The notes beneath the pieces were generated by a model. The model searched no databases and was not told where the DNA came from. It was given only the letters and a program-made list of their open reading frames with translations. This document shows, piece by piece, positions 26,809 through 35,069 of a DNA stretch of 64,000 bases (positions within the stretch are counted from its first letter, which is position 1; every line of letters starts with the position of its first letter). Source of the stretch: Nocardia albiluteola (lineage in GTDB: Bacteria > Actinomycetota > Actinomycetes > Mycobacteriales > Mycobacteriaceae); contig NZ_JAHKNI010000012.1 of NCBI RefSeq assembly GCF_018860155.1, positions 241,738 to 305,737 of the forward strand, given 5' to 3'. The position numbers and the translations under genes were made by a program.

Positions 26809-28149
26809 CTACCGCAGCGCGGTGGCTTCCGATGCGCTGGCTTCCGGGGCTGCGATGTCCGGTTCATCGGCGGGGACCGCAGCCCCGACAGCCGTGTCCT
26901 CCGGCGTCGCCGTCTCGGGTTCGGGCAGCAGATAGGCCGGATCGATCCCGGAGTCCAGGCGCCCCTCGCGCCGCGCCGCCAGATACCGATCGACGAGCAC
27001 ACAGAACGTCACTACGAGCAGCAGCCCCCAGCCGAAGGTGACCCGCAGGTATTCGAGATCCCGGCCCAGGCTCTGCCAGTGATCGAGCAGCCACTTGTCG
27101 TACGTGGTGAACCCGAAGATCGCCAGCCACGCGGGCCAGTTGCGCAGCACCGAATTGGGCAGCACCACCGTCATCAGGAACGGGAACAGCATCATCGAGT
27201 AGTACATCTGCCCCAGGCCGCTGATCAGGAACTCGGCGGTGAGCAGGATGCCCGCGCTGGTGCAGATGAAGAACAGTTCGTTGTTGCGGCAGTAGCGGTA
27301 CAGCAGCCACAGCGAGATCAGCACCAGCACACCCATGCCGATCCGCATGGACCACACCAGCGGCGAGGGCAGCCCCCAGTAGGCCGCCGATCCCGGAATG
27401 GAGCTGTTGAAGTAGTCGCGCGCCTGAAGCGAGTACGGCAGGGTCTTGCGGACGTAGTCCATCGGATCCTTGATCAGCGGCAACGCGATGGCCGTGAACG
27501 CGACGAACACGCCCACGGCGGTGATGAACACCTTCCACTGCCGCCGCATCAGCGGAATCAGCAGCATCGGGGCCAGGGTCGGCTTCACGACGATCGTTAG
27601 CCCGATCACCACACCCGCCCACAGATCACGCCGCTTGAGCAGCAGCATGATGAACGCGACCTCCGCCAGCAGCACGCACCCGTTCACGTTGCCGAAAGCC
27701 AGTGTGTTGATGACCGTTTCGGAGGCGAACATCAGCAGCAGCGTGAGCGGCGCGGCAAAGGACTTGATGCTGAACCCGAACAGCTTCAGCAGCAGATACC
27801 ACGCGAGCAGCAGCGCCACCACGTTGAGCGCGACGAAGCACCACTTCGAGTGCATCGGGTCGATCCACGCCAGCGGCGCGATGAGCAGCGTGCCGCCCGG
27901 TGGATACAGGTAGTGCGGATCGACCAGATCGAAGTTGTCGCTGTAGATCGGCCGCCCGTGCAGGAACGCCAGCGACGCCTTGTAGACGGGTGCGAAGTCG
28001 TCGGTGACGTTGAAATTCGTCCCCATGACGAAGGCCTGATGGATCACGGTCATGACCGCGAAAGGCCACAGCGCGAAGTTCAGGACCTCGGAGGTCGTGC
28101 GAGCGGTGCGAGGCTCGAGGTGACGAAGGAACACTGGGGCACGGTACAC
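26809..28149 (-). CDS. aftC: alpha-(1->3)-arabinofuranosyltransferase AftC (GT87)
   Basis: This 446-residue polytopic protein has about ten membrane helices and a Ser/Glu/Ala-rich cytoplasmic tail of ~50 residues. The GT-C acid is in FNVTDDFAPVYKASLAF (about residue 50), followed by a luminal loop with HYLYPPGGTLLIAPLAW. This DUF2029/GT87 pattern and the msrB neighbour match mycobacterial AftC (Rv2673), which branches arabinan in arabinogalactan and lipoarabinomannan using decaprenyl-phospho-arabinose. It acts at the periplasmic face. GTG start. Confidence 0.88.
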   Translation of the reverse strand: MYRAPVFLRHLEPRTARTTSEVLNFALWPFAVMTVIHQAFVMGTNFNVTDDFAPVYKASLAFLHGRPIYSDNFDLVDPHYLYPPGGTLLIAPLAWIDPMHSKWCFVALNVVALLLAWYLLLKLFGFSIKSFAAPLTLLLMFASETVINTLAFGNVNGCVLLAEVAFIMLLLKRRDLWAGVVIGLTIVVKPTLAPMLLIPLMRRQWKVFITAVGVFVAFTAIALPLIKDPMDYVRKTLPYSLQARDYFNSSIPGSAAYWGLPSPLVWSMRIGMGVLVLISLWLLYRYCRNNELFFICTSAGILLTAEFLISGLGQMYYSMMLFPFLMTVVLPNSVLRNWPAWLAIFGFTTYDKWLLDHWQSLGRDLEYLRVTFGWGLLLVVTFCVLVDRYLAARREGRLDSGIDPAYLLPEPETATPEDTAVGAAVPADEPDIAAPEASASEATALR

Positions 28150-28215
28150 CGGAAACCGCTCCGCCTGTTGCCCGGACCCGCCGAAATGACCTGCGATTGC
28201 TGGGCGGCCCGTCCG

Positions 28216-29868
28216 TCAGGCCGGGCAGACGGTCGCGTCGGCGGGAAGGGTGGCGTCCTTCAGGTACGTGACCAGGTTCTGCTGGATGCAGCTGGAGTGC
28301 GTGAAGACCGGATAGCCCCAGCCTTGCCAGGTCACCGTCGAGGTGTTGGCTCCGGCGGTGCCGAGCGCACCGGTGACCGAGGGGCGGGCGTCGGCGCCGA
28401 CGACCGGGTTGGCATCGTTGCCCAGCACCAGCACGCGCAGCGGCAGGGTGGTGGGCAACTGCTGTGGATCGGGCGCCGGCCAGGCGGTGCAGGCCATGAG
28501 TTCCGCGGCCGCGACCTTGCCGAAGACCGGATACTGGTTGCCCCAGGTGGACTCGAGCTGTTTGGCCCGATCGGGTGTAGCCGGCTGCTGGTTGTCGCTG
28601 CAGCTGGAGACGAACTGCCCATCGGAGCCGAGGGCGGTCTGTTCGCGAAGCACCAGTTGGTCCAGGGCGCCATTGTCGCCGCGCCCGGCGGCCGAGAGCG
28701 CGTCGGCGAGCTCGGTGATGTGGGAGGACTGGTCGGCGCGCGGCTCGCCGAGGAATCCGGCGACGGCGGTGAGCAGCCCGCCCGTGCTGACGTCGCCGAG
28801 CTGGCCGGACGCCGCCCGGTTGACCAGCACGACGATCGCACCGCGGGGATCGGCGCCCAGCGAGCATCCGACCGCGGCGCACTGCTGCGTGAAGGCGGTG
28901 AGCGCGGCCTCGGAGCCCTTGACGCGCTGTTCGGTGCGGGTCAGTGAATCGGCCTTGGCCGCGATCGGCGAGTCCAGGACCAGCCGGGCCAGATGCTCGC
29001 CGTACCGGGCGGCGTAGGTGAGTGCCACGCGGGTGCCGTCGCCGGTGCCGATTATCGCGATGTGGTCAACCTGCCACTGCTTGCGCAGCTGGTCGATGTC
29101 GTCGGCGGCGTGCCCGGCGTCGAACGTGTTCTGGTAGGGCTGCAGAAAATCCGAGCAGGCGATGGTGGCGTCCTGGCTCAGCTTGGCCATCACGTCGACG
29201 GGGTTTCCGCCGGTATTCTGGCCGGCATCGGCCAGGCCGCGCCGGGTGTCTACGGGCATGCAGTTGATCGGCTGCGAGCTGCCGAGGCCGCGGCGGTCGA
29301 CCGCCACGATCGGATGTGCGGCCAGCACGGCCGCGGCAGGTCCGGCGGCCAGGCCCGCGAGTGCGGAGGTCGAGGAGCGGTCGTCGCCGGAGGTGAGCAC
29401 CACGGGCACGGCGTTGGCGGGGGTCTGTGGCAGCCGCGCGCGCACCGCGGAGTTCTGGAAGGTGCCCAGCACCGTGCCGCCGACGTCGATCGGCGTCGAA
29501 TAGGTGGCGCATTCGAAGATCAGGCCGGCGGGCGGAGCGCCCAGGCCGAGCTGGCCGAAGGTGGCGCCCGCGCAGTCGTGCCAGCCCAGGTCCGCCTTGG
29601 GCACCTCGGCGGCGGGCGGGGCGGCCGGTCCGGTCGCGGAGGTGGGCGCCGCGCCGCCGGCGTGCGGTCGGGCCTCGGCGATGCCCGGACGATCCGACGG
29701 ACCCGCACCACAGGCGGCCGCGAGCAGCACGATCACCGAGGACGACGCGACCACGGCCAGCGTCGTCGGGCGCGGGCCCCGTGGTGTCGATGGGCCGCAC
29801 AGCCCCCGTGTCGATGGGCCGCGCAGCCCCGGAGTCGTTGGGCGGCACCGCCGTCGTGTCCAGCGCAT
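28216..29868 (-). CDS. secreted alpha/beta-hydrolase-like lipoprotein without the nucleophile Ser
   Basis: This ~550-residue protein starts at ATG 29868 with an Arg-rich n-region and a lipobox (VIVLLAAACGAG, Cys near residue 53). The body is an alpha/beta-hydrolase fold of the TAP-like protease group: AHPIVAVDRRGLGSSQPINC, then the position of the elbow. There it reads IIGTGDGTRVALTYAARYG, where homologs have GxSxGxR; the Ser is Gly. The C-terminal TAP-like domain has LRVLVLGNDANPVVGADA and FTHSSCIQQNLVTYL. Homolog of Rv2672, which lies between aftC and the RibD-like gene. A binding rather than hydrolytic role is possible. Confidence 0.8.
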   Translation of the reverse strand: MRWTRRRCRPTTPGLRGPSTRGLCGPSTPRGPRPTTLAVVASSSVIVLLAAACGAGPSDRPGIAEARPHAGGAAPTSATGPAAPPAAEVPKADLGWHDCAGATFGQLGLGAPPAGLIFECATYSTPIDVGGTVLGTFQNSAVRARLPQTPANAVPVVLTSGDDRSSTSALAGLAAGPAAAVLAAHPIVAVDRRGLGSSQPINCMPVDTRRGLADAGQNTGGNPVDVMAKLSQDATIACSDFLQPYQNTFDAGHAADDIDQLRKQWQVDHIAIIGTGDGTRVALTYAARYGEHLARLVLDSPIAAKADSLTRTEQRVKGSEAALTAFTQQCAAVGCSLGADPRGAIVVLVNRAASGQLGDVSTGGLLTAVAGFLGEPRADQSSHITELADALSAAGRGDNGALDQLVLREQTALGSDGQFVSSCSDNQQPATPDRAKQLESTWGNQYPVFGKVAAAELMACTAWPAPDPQQLPTTLPLRVLVLGNDANPVVGADARPSVTGALGTAGANTSTVTWQGWGYPVFTHSSCIQQNLVTYLKDATLPADATVCPA

Positions 29869-29910
29869 GCGATACAGCCTGCCAGGTTCGGCGGGCCGTT
29901 TCAGCCTCGG

Positions 29911-30105
29911 GGGACGGTAGGCCGACGGAGCTGGCGGGAGTGGGTATGGCGCATCGGGACGGTAGGCCGACGGAACCGGCGGGGTGGATCGGACGCAGCC
30001 GGAGCGTACGCCAACAGAGTCGGCGAGGTCGGCGTGACGCATCGGGACGGTAGGTCGGCCGAGGTGATACGTCGCAGCGGGACGGTGAGCCGGACGGGCG
30101 GGTCA
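29911..30105. repeat. four copies of a short GC-rich direct repeat
   Basis: The core CGGGACGGTAGGCCGACGG recurs in degenerate form starting at 29910, 29955, 30043 and 30078, between the hydrolase-like gene and the RibD-like gene. The second copy is the clearest. Confidence 0.6.
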
Positions 30106-30876
30106 GCAGGCTGTGTGGCTGCGCTCCCAGCGGGTCAAGATCGTCCCGTCGTCGTCGAGCAGCGCGTGGCGCAGCGTCATCGGGGTCGGCAATGCGTTGG
30201 GCGACACCGCGATTCGGCCCGCGGTACCGCCGATGAGCAGCGGCGACACCGTCAGGCACAACTCGTCCACGGTCTCGGCGGCGATGAGGCTGCCCAGTAG
30301 CGAGGGCCCGCCCTCGCACAGCACCCGCAGCAGCCCGCGCGCCGCGAGCGCGGTCCGGATCTGCGCCGCGGTCACGGTGTCGTCCCCGATCTCGAGTACC
30401 TCCGCCCCGGCGTCGGTGAGAGCGCGCTTGCGGTCCGCGGGTGCGGCGGCGGTGGTCAGGATCAGCGGCGGGCGGGTGGTGTCGGTGAACAGCCGGCTCG
30501 CCGGGTCCAGCGCCGCGCTCGCGGTGACGACGGCGATCGGCGGCGGCGTGCCGTCCGGGCTGCCGCCCAGGCCGTGATGATGCAGCCGCAGCCGGCGATG
30601 CGCGTCGGTGCGGGCGCCGCCGTAGTTCTCGGCCCGGGCGGTCCCCGCGCCGACCAGGATCACATCGGCCAGATCGCGCAGCAGCGGAAAGACCCTGTGG
30701 TCCGCCGGACTGCCGAGGGCGCCGGACCGTCCGTCCACGGTCGCGGCGCCATCGATACTGGTGACGAAGTTGACTCGGAACCAGGGCGATTCGAGTGCGG
30801 CCGGGTAGGTGTAGAGCCGCACCAGCTCGTCCGGATCCAGAGTTGTGAATTGGATCGCATTGGGCACACGCTGCAT
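30103..30876 (-). CDS. pyrimidine reductase family protein (RibD C-terminal domain)
   Basis: This 257-residue protein is a stand-alone RibD C-terminal reductase domain. It has FRVNFVTSIDGAATVDGRSG near residue 33, the NADPH loop VILVGAGTARAENYG, and ALAARGLLRVLCEGGPSLLG. The homolog in M. tuberculosis (Rv2671) reduces dihydrofolate weakly and can replace DfrA when overproduced, so this is probably a folate/pterin or flavin-precursor reductase. It is divergent from zapE with a 35-base gap. Assignment is by domain and position. Confidence 0.88.
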   Translation of the reverse strand: MQRVPNAIQFTTLDPDELVRLYTYPAALESPWFRVNFVTSIDGAATVDGRSGALGSPADHRVFPLLRDLADVILVGAGTARAENYGGARTDAHRRLRLHHHGLGGSPDGTPPPIAVVTASAALDPASRLFTDTTRPPLILTTAAAPADRKRALTDAGAEVLEIGDDTVTAAQIRTALAARGLLRVLCEGGPSLLGSLIAAETVDELCLTVSPLLIGGTAGRIAVSPNALPTPMTLRHALLDDDGTILTRWERSHTAC

Positions 30877-30911
30877 AAGTACCGATCACACCACGTCAGT
30901 ACGCTACGTGC

Positions 30912-31931
30912 GTGCAACAACGCCTCGTCGATCGTCATCCGGAAGTTCCGGCCGATCAACTCATCGCCCAGATGGTGCCCCCGCCCACGTTCGACGAGGT
31001 GAGCTTCGGCTCGTACATTCCGGACCCGAACGAGCCGTCCCAGGCCGCGGCCGTGCGCAAAGCGGAGGATTTCGCCGCGCAGGTCGTCAAGATCCATGCC
31101 GCGGCCGGCAAGAAGAGCCTGTTCGGCAAGAAGAAGCCCGTGCAGGGCGCGGGTCTGTACCTGGACGGCGGCTTCGGCGTCGGCAAGACCCACCTGCTGG
31201 CCTCGATCTATCACGCATCCCCGGGACCCGAATCGTTCGGCACGTTCGGCGAGCTGACCAATCTGGTGGGCGCGCTGGGCTTCACCAATGCGGTGGAGCG
31301 GCTGGCGGGCAACAGCGTGCTGTGCATCGACGAATTCGAGCTGGACGATCCGGGCGATACGACGCTGGTGTCGCGGCTGCTGACCGAGCTGACCGCGCGC
31401 GGGGTGTCGGTCGCGGCGACCTCCAACACGCTGCCCAGCCAGTTGGGTGAGGGACGCTTCGCCGCGCAGGACTTCCTGCGCGAGATCAAGAAGCTGGGCT
31501 CGCTGTTCGAGACCGTGCGCGTCGACGGCCCGGACTACCGCCACCGCGATCTGCCGCCCGCCCCGGAGCCGACCGCACCCGAGCTGCTGGCCGAGAAGGC
31601 CGCGGCCACCCCGAATTCCACCCTCGATGATTTCGACGCGCTGCTACAGCATCTGAGCACCCTGCATCCCTCGCGGTTCGGCGCGCTGATCGCCGGGGTG
31701 AGCGCGGTGTTCATCTCCGGCGTGCACGAGGTCACCGATCAGGCCGTCGCGCTGCGCGTGGTGGTGCTGGCCGACCGGCTGTACGACGCGGGCATTCCGG
31801 TGACGGTGTCCGGTGCGAAGCTGGACGCGATCTTCTCCCAGGAGATGCTCGACGGCGGCTACCGCAAGAAGTACCTGCGTGCGATCTCCCGGCTGCTGGC
31901 CCTGTCGCGGTACGAGGTGCCCGCGGCCTGA
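30912..31931 (+). CDS. zapE: cell division ATPase ZapE (AFG1 family)
   Basis: This 339-residue AAA-type ATPase has the Walker A motif GGFGVGKTHLLASIYH near residue 82, Walker B LCIDEFELDDPGDT, and sensor VAATSNTLPSQLGEGRFAAQ. The C-terminal lid follows (YRHRDLPPAPEP). AFG1/ZapE proteins associate with the division ring in proteobacteria; the actinobacterial role is inferred. The start is GTG 30912. Confidence 0.92.
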   Translation: MQQRLVDRHPEVPADQLIAQMVPPPTFDEVSFGSYIPDPNEPSQAAAVRKAEDFAAQVVKIHAAAGKKSLFGKKKPVQGAGLYLDGGFGVGKTHLLASIYHASPGPESFGTFGELTNLVGALGFTNAVERLAGNSVLCIDEFELDDPGDTTLVSRLLTELTARGVSVAATSNTLPSQLGEGRFAAQDFLREIKKLGSLFETVRVDGPDYRHRDLPPAPEPTAPELLAEKAAATPNSTLDDFDALLQHLSTLHPSRFGALIAGVSAVFISGVHEVTDQAVALRVVVLADRLYDAGIPVTVSGAKLDAIFSQEMLDGGYRKKYLRAISRLLALSRYEVPAA

Positions 31932-31961
31932 TTCCGTGTGGGGCGAGACACCATTCGACTA

Positions 31962-31979
31962 ACCGAGTGACCACTCGGT
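31962..31979. promoter_or_regulatory. TetR-type operator palindrome
   Basis: ACCGAGTG AC CACTCGGT is a perfect 8-bp palindrome with a 2-base centre, 96 bases before the tyrosine phosphatase start. Palindromes of this form are typical TetR-family operators. No TetR gene lies beside it. Confidence 0.5.
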
Positions 31980-32074
31980 GTACCGTGACCTCCGATACCG
32001 AAATGGGAACGGCTGTTCCGGTTGTGGACGGCCGCTAGTCGCGTGGGTCATCGACCCGGAGATCGGAGCTGGAA

Positions 32075-32893
32075 ATGGTCCATCGCTCGATTCGTGTCAT
32101 CGCGGCGGTCGCCGCCACCGCCGCCCTCGCGCTCGGCCCCGCCGTGGGCACCGCGCTGGCCGCCGATCCGACCGCGGCGACCAGCGCGGTCGTCGACAAT
32201 GTGCACCAGCGCGCGATTCCGCTGCAGGGCGTGCTGAACGCCCGCGACATCGGCGGGTACCGCACCACCGACGGCCGCGTGGTGCACATGGGCCTGGTGT
32301 ACCGCACCGGTGGGCTGAACAAGGCCACCGACGCCGACCTGGCCGCACTCACTCAGCACACTGTGAAGTACGTCGACGACCTGCGGACCGTGTACGAGCG
32401 GGCGCTGTCCCCGGACCGGGTGCCCGCCGGTGCGACCGCACGCGTCGACGATGTCATGGCCCAGGCGTCGCCACAGGTGATGCTGTCCAGCGCGCTCGGC
32501 GGCGGCGACATGACCGCGATGTACCGCGGGATGATCACCACCCCCGGCGCGAACCAGGCATTCGCGGGCGTGCTGCGCGACATCATCGACACCGGAGACG
32601 GTGCGGTGCTGTACCACTGCACGGCCGGAAAGGACCGCACCGGCTGGACGTCCGCGGTGCTGCTGACCATCCTGGGCGTGGACCGCAACACGGTGAACTA
32701 CGACTACCTGCTGTCCAACTACTATCGCAACGCCCAGAGCGGCGATATGGCCAACGGCGTCGCCCAGGCCGATCTGGACGCCGCGTTCGACCAGGTCAAC
32801 AGGTCGTACGGGAGCTTCGACAACTACGTGCACAAAGGTCTGGGGCTGAGCAACAGCGACGTCGCGGCGCTGCAGGCCAAGATGCTGTCCTGA
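32075..32893 (+). CDS. secreted tyrosine-protein phosphatase
   Basis: This 272-residue protein has a Sec signal peptide (residues 1-30, ending AVGTALAAD). The body is a protein-tyrosine/dual-specificity phosphatase of the Y_phosphatase3 group. ARDIGGYRTTDGRVVHMGLVY is the N-terminal signature near residue 55, and the P-loop LYHCTAGKDRTGW has the catalytic Cys and Arg. The second motif VKYVDDLRTVYERAL contains the general acid region. It is secreted or cell-wall located and may act on lipids or proteins of host or competitor. ATG 32075 follows GGAGCTGG. Confidence 0.9.
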   Translation: MVHRSIRVIAAVAATAALALGPAVGTALAADPTAATSAVVDNVHQRAIPLQGVLNARDIGGYRTTDGRVVHMGLVYRTGGLNKATDADLAALTQHTVKYVDDLRTVYERALSPDRVPAGATARVDDVMAQASPQVMLSSALGGGDMTAMYRGMITTPGANQAFAGVLRDIIDTGDGAVLYHCTAGKDRTGWTSAVLLTILGVDRNTVNYDYLLSNYYRNAQSGDMANGVAQADLDAAFDQVNRSYGSFDNYVHKGLGLSNSDVAALQAKMLS

Positions 32894-32921
32894 CGAATGC
32901 CGCTGGACGGCAACGTTCTTC

Positions 32922-32954
32922 GTCGAGCCCGGGTCGCGACGGCCCGGGCTCGAC
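32922..32954. terminator. hairpin after the tyrosine phosphatase gene
   Basis: GTCGAGCCCGGG (32922-32933) and CCCGGGCTCGAC (32943-32954) form a perfect 12-bp stem with a 9-base loop between convergent genes. Confidence 0.75.
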
Positions 32955-33056
32955 CTGCGTCGACACCGTGTTCATCGAGCTGGAGTGCGACGACCAGGGC
33001 TGGATCGCTGTACCCATCGCTGTTCGGCGCGGACATCGTCGGTCCGGCAACGTGTT

Positions 33057-33617
33057 TCAGGGTGCCTCGTCCGGTTCGAGCGCGTGCTGCATGAGGTAGT
33101 CGTGGCACAGCGTCGTGCCCACCATGAAGGTGCGGGTGCCGACGGTGCGGAAGCCGCGCTTGGCGTAGAACCGCTGGGCGCGCACGTTGTCCTGATTCAC
33201 CGCCAGCCAGGCTCCGGCATACCCGCCGATGCGCGCGTGGTCCAGCGCGGCGAGCATCAGCGCGGTCGACACGCCGGCGCCGTGATGGCCGGACAGCACG
33301 TACATCTTGCTGATCTCCAGCACCGGCCGCAGATCCACTGCCTCCGCGACGACCGGATCGCCGGGATCGCCCGCCACCAGCATGGCGTATCCGACGATCT
33401 GGCCGTCGGCGACGGCCTTGAGCACCGTGCGGTCCGGATCGCTGAGGTACTCGCCGAACCGCTCGTCCGAGAGCACCTCGTCGATGAACATCTCGACATC
33501 CCGGGCGGCGAGATTGGGCGGGCAGGCCAGCGGAAAGGTCGCGGCCGCCACATCACTGAGGGTTTCCGCGTCCCACAGTCCGGCCCGGTCGACGGTGATG
33601 ACTGGGGTTTCGGTCAT
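33057..33617 (-). CDS. GNAT-family N-acetyltransferase
   Basis: This 186-residue protein has the GNAT acetyl-CoA motif A region KMYVLSGHHGAGVSTALMLA near residue 105 and motif B in GAWLAVNQDNVRAQRFYAKR followed by GFRTVG. The acceptor is unknown. Homolog of Rv2669. It lies nine bases downstream of the MFS gene on the same strand and is probably co-transcribed with it. Confidence 0.9.
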   Translation of the reverse strand: MTETPVITVDRAGLWDAETLSDVAAATFPLACPPNLAARDVEMFIDEVLSDERFGEYLSDPDRTVLKAVADGQIVGYAMLVAGDPGDPVVAEAVDLRPVLEISKMYVLSGHHGAGVSTALMLAALDHARIGGYAGAWLAVNQDNVRAQRFYAKRGFRTVGTRTFMVGTTLCHDYLMQHALEPDEAP

Positions 33618-33626
33618 GAAATGAAG

Positions 33627-34832
33627 TCAATCACGGATTCCCGCGTGAAAATACCGTGCCAGCAGGATCAGCGACGCCGCGAAGATCAGCGGCAGCACGA
33701 ATCCGATCCGCATGGTCGAGGCGTCCGACACCGCGCCCACCACCGCGCCGCCGACGAGCGCCCCGGCGTAGTTGAACAGGTTGAGCCGCGCGATGACGGC
33801 ATCAAGGCCGCGCCCGCCGGTGAGCCGGCCCACCTCGCTGAAGCACAGCGGCGCCACCACCGGCACTCCGAGACCGATGATGAGGAATCCGGCCAGCGCC
33901 GGGATCGGGCCGGGCGCGCTCACCACGATCACCAGGCCGATCACGCCGATCAGCGCCGCGGTGCGCACCACCGCGCGCGGTCCGAATCGCCGCACCCACC
34001 AGTCGCCCGTCAGCCGGGTGAGCAGCGCGGCGCCCTGATAGGTGGCCAGCGACAGCGCGGCGGTCGCCGAGGAGGCCAGCAGCGAGTTCTTCATGTACAA
34101 TGTCGACCAGTTGTTGTTCGCTTGATCGATCGCGAACATCAGCGCCATCGCGATGCCGAAGGCCAGGTACATCTTCAGCGGAACGATGTGCACCGACTCC
34201 GCCGACTCGCCCGCCGCGGCCTGCACCTCGGCGGGCTCGGCCTCGGCCTGCCGGGTGCCCAGCAGTCGCGGGCCCAGGGCCAGCCCACCGGCCAGCACCA
34301 CCATCGCCGCGGCGAACACGGCCTCGGCGAGCGTGACATGTGTTGCCTCGCAAGCCGAAACGAGCAGCGCGCCCAGGATCGAGCCCGCACTCCAGGCCGC
34401 ATAGAACGAGGACAGCACGAAGCGTCCGTACCCGTGTTGAATGAACACCGCCTGCATATTGGTGCTCGCATCGACGATGCCGACCGCGATGCCATAGATA
34501 GCGAGCGCGGGAAACAGCACCGCCGCAGTGGGTGCCAGCGCCGTGACCGTGCCCGCAATCGCGATCAGCCCGAGCCCGATCCGTAGCGACACCCGGCTCG
34601 ACCAGCGCACGGCCAGCTGTTCGGCGATGAGGCTGCCCACCGCGGCGAGCAGCGTGATTCCCACGACGGCGACCAGGATCAGGGTGTCGCCGAGGCGATA
34701 CCGGGTCTGTATCTGCGGCAGCTCGGTGAGCACCACCGACAGGAAGAATCCCTGTAGCCCGAAGGCGACCGAATTCGCCACGCGAGCCGCGCGGAGCGAG
34801 GTCGATACAGGAGTGTATCCGATGGGAACCAT
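33627..34832 (-). CDS. MFS transporter
   Basis: This ~401-residue protein has about twelve membrane helices, starting VANSVAFGLQGFFLSVVLTEL. A cytoplasmic loop rich in Ala/Glu (about residues 185-205) separates the two six-helix halves. The pattern GLGVPVVAPLCFSEVGRLTG near the C-terminus is typical of the FucP-/YbjJ-like MFS branch. The substrate is not readable. ATG 34832 is chosen because hydrophobic similarity starts there; the longer frame upstream is noise. The next gene downstream on the strand is the GNAT gene. Confidence 0.85.
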   Translation of the reverse strand: MVPIGYTPVSTSLRAARVANSVAFGLQGFFLSVVLTELPQIQTRYRLGDTLILVAVVGITLLAAVGSLIAEQLAVRWSSRVSLRIGLGLIAIAGTVTALAPTAAVLFPALAIYGIAVGIVDASTNMQAVFIQHGYGRFVLSSFYAAWSAGSILGALLVSACEATHVTLAEAVFAAAMVVLAGGLALGPRLLGTRQAEAEPAEVQAAAGESAESVHIVPLKMYLAFGIAMALMFAIDQANNNWSTLYMKNSLLASSATAALSLATYQGAALLTRLTGDWWVRRFGPRAVVRTAALIGVIGLVIVVSAPGPIPALAGFLIIGLGVPVVAPLCFSEVGRLTGGRGLDAVIARLNLFNYAGALVGGAVVGAVSDASTMRIGFVLPLIFAASLILLARYFHAGIRD

Positions 34833-35069
34833 CTGCGAAGCGTAGCGGCAGGGCCATCGATCCGATAGGGGAGAGCCGAGCGTCTCCATTGCGCCGCTGT
34901 CCATTCCGGTCGCCGCGCCGAGACCGCTCGGCGCTCTGGCCGCGGTGATGATCACGCGCGGCTCCCGGTTGCGTAACAAAAGTAGGCACATTGGCGTGAA
35001 GGCACCCGGGATTTGGGGCACCCTGGAGGGGGACGGGCCGCATGGTCCGCGGTGCACGGTGTTTGGGTG

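Noticed and set aside
26737..27600. Plus-strand frame of 287 codons over aftC
   Set aside because: Gln/His/Arg-rich shadow; the minus strand is a clear polytopic GT87 protein.
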